64,000 bases of DNA from Paracoccus bogoriensis (GTDB taxonomy: Bacteria; Pseudomonadota; Alphaproteobacteria; Rhodobacterales; Rhodobacteraceae): contig NZ_JAHYSR010000007.1 in NCBI RefSeq assembly GCF_019431455.1, positions 51,432 through 115,431 on the forward strand. Direction: 5' to 3'. This document shows positions 45,543 to 54,494 of the stretch, one piece after another (within the stretch, counting starts at the first letter, position 1; each line of letters begins with the position of its first letter). The position numbers were made by a program, and so were the translations under genes. The notes beneath the pieces were generated by a model. It made no database searches. It was given only the letters and a program-made list of their open reading frames with translations, and was not told the origin of the DNA.

Positions 45543-46244
45543 ATGTCCATTGCCCCCGAAGTCGCCGTTCTGAACCTTGCCGTTGCCCTTGCCCTTGGCG
45601 CGACAGTCGGGTTCGAGCGGCAATGGCGCCAGCGCCTTGCGGGACTGCGCACCAATACGCTGGTGGCCCTGGGTGCGGCCAGCTTCACCGTCTTCGCCGC
45701 GTCCTTTCCCGACGAGGTCAGCCCCACCCGCGTCGCCGCGCAGGTCGTGTCGGGCGTCGGTTTCCTTGGCGCCGGCATCATCTTCCGCGAGGGCTTCAAC
45801 GTCCGCGGCCTGAACACCGCCGCCACGCTATGGACAGCCGCCGCCATCGGCCTTCTGGCGGGGGCCGGACAATATCGGCTGGCCATCGCAGTCACCGCCA
45901 TGGTGGTCTTTGTCAACCTGGCACTCCGCCCGCTTTCGCGCCTGCTGGACCGCCAGCCGATTCAGACCACCGAACTCATGCGCAACTATGCGGTCGAGAT
46001 CGTCTGCCGCGCCTCCGAGGAGGCCCATGTCCGCGCCTTGATGCTGCAGGGTTTTGCCACATCGGGCCTGCACCTTACCGCACTGGACAGCGAGAACATC
46101 GAGGGCAGCGACCGCGTCGAGGTCACGGCCGCTGTCAATGGCGAAGGCGTGCCCCCCGGCGCCCTGGAGCAGATCGTGGGCCGCCTGAGCCTGGAGCCCG
46201 CCGTGACCGCCGCGCGCTGGCGGATGACGACCGACGTGGCCTGA
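45543..46244 (+). CDS. MgtC/SapB-family membrane protein
   Basis: A 233-residue protein with four to five N-terminal hydrophobic helices carrying MgtC family motifs (GATVGFERQWRQRLAGLRTNTLVALGAA; GVGFLGAGIIF; NVRGLNTAATLWTAAAIGLLAG). A ~75-residue C-terminal cytoplasmic ACT-like domain follows. In pathogens MgtC aids survival at low Mg2+ and acid and affects the F-type ATPase. Here it probably accompanies mgtE in Mg2+ homeostasis. The ATG at 45543 is the first that gives family sequence. Confidence 0.92.
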   Translation: MSIAPEVAVLNLAVALALGATVGFERQWRQRLAGLRTNTLVALGAASFTVFAASFPDEVSPTRVAAQVVSGVGFLGAGIIFREGFNVRGLNTAATLWTAAAIGLLAGAGQYRLAIAVTAMVVFVNLALRPLSRLLDRQPIQTTELMRNYAVEIVCRASEEAHVRALMLQGFATSGLHLTALDSENIEGSDRVEVTAAVNGEGVPPGALEQIVGRLSLEPAVTAARWRMTTDVA

Positions 46245-46442
46245 CGAAGAGCCCCGTCAATAGTCCGTCTCTACAGAGACCCCGAGCAGTCATAGGCGAC
46301 GACCGCCGCAGTGCTGCCGGTGCTCATGTCGTTGCGGGAGATCAGAAGCGGGCGGCGATGGGAAGGACGTAACCGTCCGGTCTGACCGCTCTGCCGCGGG
46401 CTGAGAGAGCCGGATAGCCGATGCCAGTGGGGTGCAGGGTGC

Positions 46443-48170
46443 TCAGCGACAGCCTGCTCGCATAGTGCGCGCTTCTCCGTTTGCGGCCGCGTCCCTCTTC
46501 CCGCGCAGCCGGTCGAGCAGACGCGCAACAGATGCCTCGGCTGCGTCGTCAAACGGGCTGAGGACCAGATCCGCGCCGATCTCGCGATACCGGCCGGCAT
46601 GGGCAGGATCGTCCACCGTCACGGCGATCAGACCCCGGAACCCGGCCTCGCGCAGGGCCGTGGTGGCCGCGGCGTGGCCATCTGCCTCGGTCAACGCCCC
46701 GGTAATCCGCGGCGTGGCCGAGACGACCGCGCTGAAACTGCCCAGCGGCAGATGCGCCAGGAACTCGGGGTCGTGGGCGTCGCCCAGGATCGCATCGAAC
46801 CCCGCCTCGCGCGCCAGACGCACGGATTCCGGGTTGAAATCCACCCCAAGCGGGCGCAGGCCCGCAGCCCTGAGCCCACCGGCGATCCGCGCCCCGAAGC
46901 GGCCGACGCCCAGCACAAGCGCGTCATGCGAACGGTTCTCGGCGCCCGGCGTGTCCTCGGCGAGTTCGCGGAAGGGGGTGCGCCGCTCGAAGATGCCCAG
47001 AGCCGGCGCGCAGAGTTCGTAAAGCGGCTGCGACCAGGTGATCATATAGACCGACAACGTGATCGTCACCAGCCCGACCAGGGTAACAAGCCCCATCGCC
47101 TCGGCCCCGACATGGCCCAGCGCGATGCCCATGGCCATGAAGATCAGGCTGAATTCCGAGATCTGCGCCACCGTCAGCCCGGCCAGGAACCCGGTGCGCT
47201 TGCGATAGCCCATGTAGCCCATGATCGCCAGCACGATCAGCGGGTTGCCGATCAGCACGAAAAGCGACAGCACAACCGCCGGGCCGATCTGCGCCCCCAG
47301 CGTGCCGAGGTCCATCCCCGCGCCGAGCGACAGGAAGAAGAACAGCAGCAGGAAGTCGCGCAGCGCCGCCAGCCGCGCTCCCAGAAGATCGCGCACCGGG
47401 GTCGAGGCCAGCGTTACCCCGGCCAGCAGCCCGCCCAGTTCCTTGCCCAGCCCAATCAGATCGGCCACCGCCGCAAGCCCCGCCGCCCAGGCCACCGCGA
47501 AGATCACCAGCAGCTCGCCCGACCGGCCGAGCAGACGCATCAGCGGATCGGCCAGATGCCGGATGAAGACCCAGGCCAAAGCGGCCAGCGCCAGCGTCCC
47601 GATGACAAGCGTGCCGAGGCCGCCCCCGCCATGCGCCTCGGGCGCGCCGATCCCCAGGGTCGAGACCACGACCATGGCGAAGACAACAAACAGATCCTGC
47701 ACGATCAGGAAGCCCAGCGCGATCTTGCCATGCAGCGAATCGACCTCGCGCTTGTCGGAGAGCAGCTTCACGATGATGATCGTCGAGGAAAATGTCAGCG
47801 CCACCGCGACATAGAGCGACGTCACCCAGTCGAAGCCCATGCCGAGGCAGAGAGCGAAGCCGATCGCCGAGGTGAAGCCGACCTGCCCGAGGCCCGTGGC
47901 CACCGCCACCCGGCCGAGGTTCCGCACCAGGGTCATGTCGAGCTTCAGCCCCACGAGGAACAGCAGCACCGCGATCGAGATCTGGCTCAGAAGCGCCACG
48001 GCCTCGGTCGAGCGGACGATATTCAACGCATCCGGTCCGGCCAGAAGGCCCGCGGCGATGAAGGCCACGATCATCGGCTGACGCAGCAGCGTGCCGAGGA
48101 TGCCAAGGGCCGTGGCCAGCCCGATCAGCAGGGCGATTTCGGTGAAAGTGCCGAGTTCGGGCAATGACAT
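46443..48170 (-). CDS. KefB-type monovalent cation:proton antiporter with TrkA-N domain
   Basis: A 575-residue CPA2-family antiporter. Twelve or so membrane helices occupy residues 1-400, with the family motifs AALTFSSTIIIVKLLSD and GKIALGFLIVQDLFVV. A cytoplasmic RCK/TrkA-N domain (VLGVGRFGARIAGGLRAAG) follows at about 415-535. KefB homologues with thioredoxin are part of the stress-tolerance locus in enterobacteria. They are thought to protect against electrophiles or oxidants by K+ loss and cytoplasmic acidification. It is the last gene of the minus-strand operon. Confidence 0.9.
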   Translation of the reverse strand: MSLPELGTFTEIALLIGLATALGILGTLLRQPMIVAFIAAGLLAGPDALNIVRSTEAVALLSQISIAVLLFLVGLKLDMTLVRNLGRVAVATGLGQVGFTSAIGFALCLGMGFDWVTSLYVAVALTFSSTIIIVKLLSDKREVDSLHGKIALGFLIVQDLFVVFAMVVVSTLGIGAPEAHGGGGLGTLVIGTLALAALAWVFIRHLADPLMRLLGRSGELLVIFAVAWAAGLAAVADLIGLGKELGGLLAGVTLASTPVRDLLGARLAALRDFLLLFFFLSLGAGMDLGTLGAQIGPAVVLSLFVLIGNPLIVLAIMGYMGYRKRTGFLAGLTVAQISEFSLIFMAMGIALGHVGAEAMGLVTLVGLVTITLSVYMITWSQPLYELCAPALGIFERRTPFRELAEDTPGAENRSHDALVLGVGRFGARIAGGLRAAGLRPLGVDFNPESVRLAREAGFDAILGDAHDPEFLAHLPLGSFSAVVSATPRITGALTEADGHAAATTALREAGFRGLIAVTVDDPAHAGRYREIGADLVLSPFDDAAEASVARLLDRLRGKRDAAANGEARTMRAGCR

Positions 48171-48224
48171 CCGGGCGGCTTCCTTGTGTTTCAGGGGGTC
48201 GCGCCAAGATGGGCGCGGCGGATC

Positions 48225-48614
48225 TCAATGTCTAGAGGATCGGCGCGAACAGCCGGGCGAAGCCGTCGCGCAGCGTCGTGGGCAGGGATCGCGTGGCCAG
48301 GGTTTCGGCTGTGACCGGGTCGCATTCCTGGTCGCGGAGGCGGTCGCCGTGTCGGGCGACGGTGCGGGTGCCAGCCGCGGATGATCCTCGCGCATCCGGA
48401 TCGCACGGCGGCGGTAGCGGTTGATGCCGAAGAGGACATAGAGCGCCACGCCGACGAGGGGCAGGAGCAGGATCGCCAACAGCCAGATCGTGGCCGAGCG
48501 CGGATCGCGCTTGGTGACCAGCGTATGCCCCACCGCCCCGATGGCCAGCAGGAAGGTAACCGCCCCGCCGACAAGCGAGGCGATCTGAACAGGATCAAGG
48601 GCGGTCGGGCCCAC
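48225..48614 (-). CDS. PLDc_N-domain membrane protein (truncated cardiolipin-synthase-like)
   Basis: A 129-residue protein with two N-terminal membrane helices and the PLDc_N signature of cardiolipin synthases (LVTKRDPRSATIWLLAILLLPLVGVALYVLFGINRYRRRAIRM, core KRDPRSATIWLLAILLLPL). The phospholipase-D catalytic HKD domains are absent. The tail after residue 85 is Arg/Pro/Ser-rich and looks frameshifted; another frame there reads LRDGFARLFAPIL. It may be a decayed cardiolipin synthase or a stand-alone PLDc_N protein. It starts 4 bases after the upstream HPF-like gene. Confidence 0.65.
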   Translation of the reverse strand: MGPTALDPVQIASLVGGAVTFLLAIGAVGHTLVTKRDPRSATIWLLAILLLPLVGVALYVLFGINRYRRRAIRMREDHPRLAPAPSPDTATASATRNATRSQPKPWPRDPCPRRCATASPGCSRRSSRH

Positions 48615-48618
48615 CCGG

Positions 48619-49689
48619 TCAGTCCGGGGTGCGGCGCAGCGTCAGGCGCAGCCCGGCCTGCTGGATGATGCCGGCATCCTCGATCCGGGCCGACAGGAAG
48701 GCCTCGGCTTCGGTGATCCAGGTCTCGGCCCGGGCCTCGGTCGTCTCCAGCACTTCGGCGATGGCGGCGGCCGAAAGCCCCTCGAGATCGCGCAACAGCC
48801 AGGCCCGCCGCCAGGCCACCGGAAGATCCTTCACGACATCGGCAAGGAAGGCCTGCGCGGCGGCTGTCTCGTCCTCGGCGGGTGCGTCGGCCAGCGGCGC
48901 GGTGTCGTCCGGCAGCACGTCGGCCAGCGTCAGGCTTTCGTCGGGTTGGTGGAATTCGAGGAACTCCTCCTCGACCATGGCCTCGGCCTGATCCCGGGCA
49001 TCCTCGGGCGGCGGGGCCTCCAGCGACACCGCCTGCCCGAAGACCCGGTTGGCGGCCACTTCGCGGTTCAGCACCTTGAAGAGGTTGCGCAGGAGCGCCA
49101 GCCAGACCTTGTGGGCCGGCCTTGTCGGATCCCAGGCCTCGCGGGTGGCGACGGACGCCTCGTCCACCACATCCTCCAGCGTCGGCCAGTCGGGCGCCAG
49201 ATCGCCGGTTGCGCGCAGATAGGCCAGCTCGCGCCGGGCTACCGCGCGCAGCCGCTCGAGTAGGGGCGCGATGCCGGCCTGCGAGGCGGGCGCGATGTCG
49301 GCGGGCAGCGCGGCAAGGCGCGAAGCAATCGCGGCGCGGGCATTCTGTTGCTTCTGCCGGCGCTGACGCTTGCGGTCGATAAGCAGGTCGAAATGCCGCT
49401 TCGCCTCACGGAACAGGCGACGAACGGCCTGCGCCACGGCGGTCTCGGGATCGGGGGCTTCGGCAGAGGCGGTCGCGATCCGCTCGCGCGGCAGGGTCAT
49501 CTGCAGATCGAGCCGCCAGCGCGGGGTGGACCCTTTCACTTCGGTCAGCTGCGCATGTAGCAGCCGGTCCTCGACGCCATGCTTGCGCAAGAGCGGCAGC
49601 AGCAGGTCGTCTGCGGCCGCCTCGATCAGCTGCGCAAGCGCGGGGCCTTCGTAGTCGGTTCCCTTCGCCAGACGTGGAACAATTCTCAT
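48619..49689 (-). CDS. HPF/RaiA-like ribosome-associated protein fused to a sigma-70 region-4-like domain
   Basis: A 356-residue two-part protein. Residues 1-115 have a hibernation-promoting-factor-like pattern (VKGSTPRWRLDLQMTLPRERIATASAEAPDPETAVAQAVRRLFREAKRHF, core RWRLDLQMTLPRERI). This ends in a basic segment (LIDRKRQRRQKQQ). The C-terminal ~75 residues (DLPVAWRRAWLLRDLEGLSAAAIAEVLETTEARAETWI) match the helix-turn-helix of ECF sigma-factor region 4. An acidic linker separates them. It may dock on ribosomes or nucleic acid during stress; the sigma-like part lacks region 2, so it is unlikely to be a complete sigma factor. It lies between the thioredoxin and PLDc_N genes. Confidence 0.75.
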   Translation of the reverse strand: MRIVPRLAKGTDYEGPALAQLIEAAADDLLLPLLRKHGVEDRLLHAQLTEVKGSTPRWRLDLQMTLPRERIATASAEAPDPETAVAQAVRRLFREAKRHFDLLIDRKRQRRQKQQNARAAIASRLAALPADIAPASQAGIAPLLERLRAVARRELAYLRATGDLAPDWPTLEDVVDEASVATREAWDPTRPAHKVWLALLRNLFKVLNREVAANRVFGQAVSLEAPPPEDARDQAEAMVEEEFLEFHQPDESLTLADVLPDDTAPLADAPAEDETAAAQAFLADVVKDLPVAWRRAWLLRDLEGLSAAAIAEVLETTEARAETWITEAEAFLSARIEDAGIIQQAGLRLTLRRTPD

Positions 49690-49757
49690 GCGGTTCTCTC
49701 TTCCTTTTTTGTAGTTGAACGATTGATCCAGGCCGTCGCCCGCGACCAGGTGTCGGA

Positions 49758-50183
49758 TCAGCCGAGCTGGGCGCGCGCCCAGCGGGCGATGTCGGCGGCG
49801 GACATGGCGCCGCTCGTTCGCGCGACTTCGCGGCCGGCGCGGAACAGGATCATCGTCGGGATGCCGCGGATGTTATAGCGCCCGGCAATCGCCTGCTCGG
49901 CCTCAGTGTCGAGTTTGCCCAGACGGACCTGCGGCTCGAGCATCCCTGCCGCGGCCTCGAACTGCGGCGCCATCACCTTGCAGGGCCCGCACCAGGCGGC
50001 CCAGAAATCGACCAGAAGCGGGGTTTCGGCGTTCAGGTGCCGGTCGAAACTGGCCGAGGTCAGATCGACCGGGCGCCCCTGGAACAGGGCCGCACCGCAG
50101 CGCCCGCATTTCGGGCCTTCGTTCAGGCGGGCGTCAGGGATACGGTTGGTGGCGGCGCAGTCGGGGCAGGCGACGGTGGGCAT
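49758..50183 (-). CDS. trxC: Thioredoxin with N-terminal zinc ribbon (TrxC-like)
   Basis: A 141-residue thioredoxin-2-type protein. The N-terminal zinc ribbon uses two CxxC pairs (Cys6/Cys9 and Cys26/Cys29), and the active site is WCGPC (Cys65/Cys68) followed by the cis-proline motif IRGIPTMILF. TrxC proteins are oxidative-stress-induced disulfide reductases. A thioredoxin gene next to kefB is a recurring part of the transmissible stress-tolerance locus. It sits 54 bases downstream of the SDH gene and 68 upstream of the HPF-like gene. Confidence 0.95.
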   Translation of the reverse strand: MPTVACPDCAATNRIPDARLNEGPKCGRCGAALFQGRPVDLTSASFDRHLNAETPLLVDFWAAWCGPCKVMAPQFEAAAGMLEPQVRLGKLDTEAEQAIAGRYNIRGIPTMILFRAGREVARTSGAMSAADIARWARAQLG

Positions 50184-50237
50184 GGGGGGCTTCCTTCGGT
50201 TTCACGGTTTTCGACGCATTGCAACGCGATCCGGCGA

Positions 50238-51065
50238 TTACCGGCGCGCCTCGCGCTGGCGCCGTTCGGGCAGGTATTCGACGCCGCCCGCTTGGCGGCG
50301 CACCGGCTGCGGGTAAAGCTTCATCAGTTCCATCATCTCGGCGGGCATTTCCAGCCTGACGGGCAGGCCCATCTCGCGCGCTTCCTCGGCGCCGATGGGG
50401 TAGTCGTGGGTCCAAATGCCGGTCGCAAGCCTTCTGGCCAGGGCCTCGGCCGCGACCGGGTCCATCCGGGCGGCCAGCAGGCTGCGCGCGGTCTCGGTCA
50501 CTTGGGCGATAGCCTTGCGCCCGACATCGGCCAGGATCAGGGTCTGGTCCTCGACCTCGGCGATGGGCTTTTCCTCGGCCACGCGGATGACCGAGGCCGC
50601 GGGCATACCGCCCAGTTGCGGGTCGATCGGGCCCAGGACCGAGTGGCGGCACATGACGATCTCGTCGGCCGCCAGCGCGATCAGCGTGCCGCCCGACATC
50701 GCATAATGCGGCACGAAGACCGTGACCTTGCCCCGATGCGCGCGGATCGCGCGGGCGATCTGGGTCGCGGCCAGCACCAGCCCGCCGGGCGTGTGCAGCA
50801 CGATGTCGAGCGGCACGTCGTCGTCGGTAAGCTGGATCGCGCGCAGCACCTCCTCGCTGTCGTTGACGTCGATGTAGCGCATCAGCGGGAAGCCCAGGAG
50901 GCTCATCGTCTCTTGCCGGTGCACGAGCAGGATCACCCGGCTGCCGCGCTGGCCCTCGATCTGGGCGATCTTGCGGGAGCGCATCGCATCGAGATAGCGC
51001 CGCTGCAACACCGGTTGCAGTGCCGAGACGATGAAGAACAGCCACAGAAGTTCCATCAGCCCCAT
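50238..51065 (-). CDS. SDH-family membrane serine protease (ClpP/crotonase fold)
   Basis: A 275-residue protein of the SDH (serine dehydrogenase/Sppa-like) family. An N-terminal membrane helix (MGLMELLWLFFIVSAL) is followed by the ClpP-like core with IVLHTPGGLVLAATQIARAI and the nucleophile in YAMSGGTLIALAADEI (Ser124), then HSVLGPIDPQLGGMPA. This class is thought to cleave membrane-associated peptides. I chose the ATG at 51065, which has a GGAGGG site and overlaps the end of the rhomboid gene by 10 bases. A second ATG three codons later also touches that stop. Confidence 0.88.
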   Translation of the reverse strand: MGLMELLWLFFIVSALQPVLQRRYLDAMRSRKIAQIEGQRGSRVILLVHRQETMSLLGFPLMRYIDVNDSEEVLRAIQLTDDDVPLDIVLHTPGGLVLAATQIARAIRAHRGKVTVFVPHYAMSGGTLIALAADEIVMCRHSVLGPIDPQLGGMPAASVIRVAEEKPIAEVEDQTLILADVGRKAIAQVTETARSLLAARMDPVAAEALARRLATGIWTHDYPIGAEEAREMGLPVRLEMPAEMMELMKLYPQPVRRQAGGVEYLPERRQREARR

Positions 51066-51808
51066 GGTCCGCGCCCTCCGATGCGCCGCCCGTCCGGCCG
51101 GAAGCCGGCGATGCCTTCGTCCCGATAATACCGTCGATAGCCGCGCCGAGGACGGTGCACGAGGGGCGCGAGCATCAAGCCCGCGACGAAACCGCCGATA
51201 TGCGCCCACCAGGCGATCCCGCCGCTGTCGGTCTGTTGCCCGAACTCCACGATGCCGGGGATCGCCTGCATCGCGAACCAGACCGCGGCAAAGACGATGG
51301 CGCGGACCTCGAAGAACAGCGGGATGAAGAGGACCGGCACCATCATCACCAGCCGGGCATGCGGAAAGAACCGGGCATAGCAGCCGATGATCCCGGCAAT
51401 CGCGCCCGAGGCCCCGAGCGCGGGGATGACCGAGTCGGGATTGGCCAGCGCATGGGCGGAGGACGCCGCCAAACCGCAGACCAGATAAAAACCGAGGAAG
51501 CGCAGGCTTCCCAGCCGGTCCTCGACCGCCGGGCCGAAGACCCAGAGCGTCCACATGTTCAGGATCAGATGCAGCCAGCCCCCGTGCAGGAACATGTTGG
51601 TCAGAAAGACCATCGGATCGCCCGGCGCGATCGCGGCCAGCGGGCCGAAGAACCGCGCCGGCACCAGCGCGTAGTGGAACAGGAACACCTCCAGCAGCCG
51701 CGGCGGCAACGATGTCTGGTGGAGGAAGGCCAGCACGCAGGCCGCGATCAGCGTCCAGACCGCCACGGCCGGGTAACGCGCGGGGATCGTCTGTCCGTAG
51801 GGCATCAT
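51056..51808 (-). CDS. Rhomboid-family intramembrane serine protease
   Basis: A 250-residue six-helix membrane protein with the rhomboid catalytic dyad: Ser134 in GASGAIAGIIG and His203 in WAHIGGFVAG. The conserved HGGWLHLILNMWTLWVFG (His75/His80 with Asn84) stabilises the oxyanion. It cleaves substrates within the membrane and may work with the translationally coupled SDH protease in membrane protein quality control. That link is inference. The C-terminal ~30 residues are Arg/Gly-rich and cytoplasmic. Confidence 0.92.
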   Translation of the reverse strand: MMPYGQTIPARYPAVAVWTLIAACVLAFLHQTSLPPRLLEVFLFHYALVPARFFGPLAAIAPGDPMVFLTNMFLHGGWLHLILNMWTLWVFGPAVEDRLGSLRFLGFYLVCGLAASSAHALANPDSVIPALGASGAIAGIIGCYARFFPHARLVMMVPVLFIPLFFEVRAIVFAAVWFAMQAIPGIVEFGQQTDSGGIAWWAHIGGFVAGLMLAPLVHRPRRGYRRYYRDEGIAGFRPDGRRIGGRGPWG

Positions 51809-51908
51809 GGCGGGGGGATCCCCCGGTCGGTGCGGGCAGGCCCGAGCGCGGGACTGCGCCCCTGTGCGCGCCTGTTCGATGATCCATTGTATCGAAAACC
51901 GACCGGCA

Positions 51909-52479
51909 TCAGGGTTCGCCGCGCGGCGGGCCGATGCTGATGCCGCTCCGGGCCGGCGGGTCGGAGGCGGGGAAGGACTCGCGTGACGCTTCCTCGACCG
52001 GATCGACCGGGCCGTTTGTGCCCGTCGGGAGGTCGATGCGCGCCGGCGCCGCGCCCTTGTAAGGGAGCCTCTTCATCCCCGCGACATCCGCCCCCCATAT
52101 GAAGCCGGTGGTGGTGCGTGCCCGCCTGTGCGCGCGGTTCGTCCTCGAACACGATATAGCGCCAGTCATTGGCCTCGGCGAAACGGATGGCGCTGGCGAC
52201 ATCGGGGAAGGTCAGCCGGATGCTGCGGTAAGGATCGGCGCTGGTCGTCCAGCCCATCAGCGGGTCGAGCGCGGGCGCGCTCGAGGGTTCGAACTCCAGC
52301 ACCCAATGGCGGGGGCGCGAGGCGGATTGCGTCACCGGACGCGCCGGGCGGCGGATGATGGCCAATGGCACATTCGGAGAGCGCAAGTTCGTGCCGGGAA
52401 TGCGGGGGGGGGCGGGATCGGCGCGGTTGCGGCCCTTGGTCACGCCGGCGGTCCAGCCCATGGTCGGTTCCCGGGTCAT
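51909..52479 (-). pseudogene. NDUFS4-like protein (ETC complex I subunit family), frameshifted
   Basis: From 52479 the frame reads [51 protein letters not shown] (core [20 protein letters not shown]). This is the signature of the NDUFS4 accessory subunit of respiratory complex I. Near 52090 the frame is lost. The other frame continues with GADVAGMKRLPYKG and ends DPVEEASRESFPASDPPARSG, a tail seen in small stress-related proteins, at 51909. Removing one G from the six-G run (52089-52094 region, minus strand) would join both halves. It may be a real broken gene, a slippage site or a sequencing error. Confidence 0.7.
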
Positions 52480-52601
52480 CGCAGTGGTGCTCTGGCTACT
52501 GGCAGGATCATGGTCATCTCCGGTGCGGATTGGGGACGGCAGCCGATGCCATCGTCCCGGCGCGCAGGATACGCAGGCAAAGTCGGCGTTTGAGTGCTGT
52601 C

Positions 52602-52640
52602 TTTCAAGAGGCTTGCGGTTAAGGTCAGGGAAAACCATCC
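52602..52640. promoter_or_regulatory. Back-to-back heat-shock (sigma-32-like) promoters
   Basis: On the plus strand CTTGCGG (52612-52618) and, 14 bases later, AACCATCC (52633-52640) approximate CTTGAAA-N14-CCCCATNT upstream of ftsH. On the minus strand an exact CTTGAAA (52608-52602) points towards the rhomboid operon, but its -10 (GCCGACTT) is weak. The two -35 boxes lie only 3 bases apart. This would make both halves of the locus heat-inducible from one intergenic region. Confidence 0.45.
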
Positions 52641-52672
52641 TGTTTTGGACAGCATCGACGGGACGGACAGCC

Positions 52673-54490
52673 ATGAACAAGGAACAGCAGATCAACATCT
52701 GGTACTGGATCGCGGCGTTTCTGCTCTTGATGCTGTTCCAGTCCTGGTGGCAGGGGGCAAGCGTCACCGAGCGCATCCCCTATTCCCGCTTCCTCGAGCT
52801 GCTCGAAGCGGACCGCATCGCCGAGGTGCAGGTGCAGCCCGAGCGGATCGTCGGCCGCTACCGCGACCCGATCAACGGGCGCACGAACTTCGTCACCATT
52901 ATCGTGCCCGAGGATCTGACCCGCCGGCTGGAAGCCTCCAGCGCCGAATACGACGGCACGGTGACGAACACCTTCCTGTCCACGCTCTTGTCCTGGGTGG
53001 TGCCGATCCTGCTGATCTTCGGGCTGTGGATGTTCGTCTTTCGCCGCATCGCCGAGAAACAGGGCTTCGGGGGCATGATGACGGTCGGCAAGTCGAAGGC
53101 CAAGGTCTTTGTCGAGACGGACACGGGCGTGACATTCGACGATGTGGCGGGCATCGACGAGGCCAAGGCGGAACTGCAGGAGATCGTGAGCTTCCTGAAG
53201 GAGCCGGACAAATATGGCCGCCTCGGCGCACGCATCCCAAAGGGCATCCTGCTGGTGGGCCCGCCGGGCACGGGCAAGACGCTGGTCGCCCGCGCTGTGG
53301 CGGGCGAGGCGGGGGTGCCGTTCTTCTCGATCTCGGGCTCGGAATTCGTCGAAATGTTCGTGGGCGTGGGTGCGGCACGGGTACGCGACCTCTTCGAGCA
53401 GGCGCGCAAGGCCGCGCCCTGCATCATCTTCATCGACGAGCTCGACGCCTTGGGCAAGAAGCGCGGCCTGGGCGCCTTCGGTGGCGGCCACGACGAGAAG
53501 GAGCAGACGCTGAACCAGCTTCTGACCGAGCTTGACGGCTTCGACCCGCGCGAAGGCATCGTGCTGCTGGCCGCCACCAACCGGCCCGAGATCCTGGACC
53601 CTGCGCTTTTGCGCGCAGGCCGCTTCGACCGGCAGGTGGTGGTGGACCGCCCCGACAAGGGCGGGCGCGCGGCGATCCTGCGGGTGCATCTGAAGAAGGT
53701 GCAGCATCAGGGCCTTGATGTGGACCAGATCGCAGCACTGACCCCCGGCTTTTCGGGGGCGGAACTGGCGAACCTGGTCAATGAAGCCGCAATCCAGGCC
53801 ACCCGGCGCGGGGCGGAAGCCGTGACGATGCAGGATGTAACGGCGGCCATCGAGCGCATCGTGGCAGGGCTGGAACGCAAGGGGCGGCTTCTGAACCCGA
53901 AGGAACGCGAGGCCGTGGCCTGGCACGAGATGGGCCACGCGCTGGCCGCGGCCAGCCTGCCCGGGGCGGACCCGGTGCACAAGGTCTCGATCATCCCGCG
54001 CTCGATCGGCGCGCTCGGCTACACCATGACCCGGCCGACCGAGGACCGGTTCCTGATCACACGTCAGGATCTGGAAAACCGCATGGTGGTGCTGCTGGCA
54101 GGCCGCGCGGCCGAGGATCTGGTGCTGGGCGAGATCTCGACGGGTGCCGCCGACGACCTTGCGCGCGTGACCGACATCGCCCGCCAGATCGTCACCCGCT
54201 TCGGGATGCACCCGAAGGTGGGCCAGGCGGTGCTGGAAGCGCAGCGCGCGAGCTTTCTGGGAGAGGACGGAGCGCCGGGGCTGATGGGGCGCGACTATTC
54301 CGAGGCGACCGCGCGCGAGGTGGACCTTGCCGTCCGCGAGCTGATCGACGCGGCTTATGAGCGTGCCAAGGCGGTGCTGACCGAACGCCGCGCCGATCTC
54401 GAGGCCGGCACCCGCCTGCTTCTGGAACGCGAGACGATCACGCCTGACGACTTCCCGGCGCTCAAGCCGGTTCCCATGACGGCAGAGTAA
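52673..54490 (+). CDS. ftsH: ATP-dependent zinc metalloprotease FtsH
   Basis: A 605-residue membrane-anchored AAA+ protease. Two N-terminal membrane helices (about 9-26 and 105-123) flank a periplasmic domain. They are followed by the ATPase with Walker A GPPGTGKT (196-203), Walker B IIFIDE (251-256) and arginine finger region RAGRFDR. The protease domain has the zinc motif HEMGH (418-422). It degrades damaged membrane proteins and some regulators. It is an extra, island-borne copy; the housekeeping ftsH must be elsewhere. The ATG at 52673 was chosen because sequence homology begins there. psiE follows after 4 bases. Confidence 0.96.
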   Translation: MNKEQQINIWYWIAAFLLLMLFQSWWQGASVTERIPYSRFLELLEADRIAEVQVQPERIVGRYRDPINGRTNFVTIIVPEDLTRRLEASSAEYDGTVTNTFLSTLLSWVVPILLIFGLWMFVFRRIAEKQGFGGMMTVGKSKAKVFVETDTGVTFDDVAGIDEAKAELQEIVSFLKEPDKYGRLGARIPKGILLVGPPGTGKTLVARAVAGEAGVPFFSISGSEFVEMFVGVGAARVRDLFEQARKAAPCIIFIDELDALGKKRGLGAFGGGHDEKEQTLNQLLTELDGFDPREGIVLLAATNRPEILDPALLRAGRFDRQVVVDRPDKGGRAAILRVHLKKVQHQGLDVDQIAALTPGFSGAELANLVNEAAIQATRRGAEAVTMQDVTAAIERIVAGLERKGRLLNPKEREAVAWHEMGHALAAASLPGADPVHKVSIIPRSIGALGYTMTRPTEDRFLITRQDLENRMVVLLAGRAAEDLVLGEISTGAADDLARVTDIARQIVTRFGMHPKVGQAVLEAQRASFLGEDGAPGLMGRDYSEATAREVDLAVRELIDAAYERAKAVLTERRADLEAGTRLLLERETITPDDFPALKPVPMTAE

Positions 54491-54494
54491 GCCC

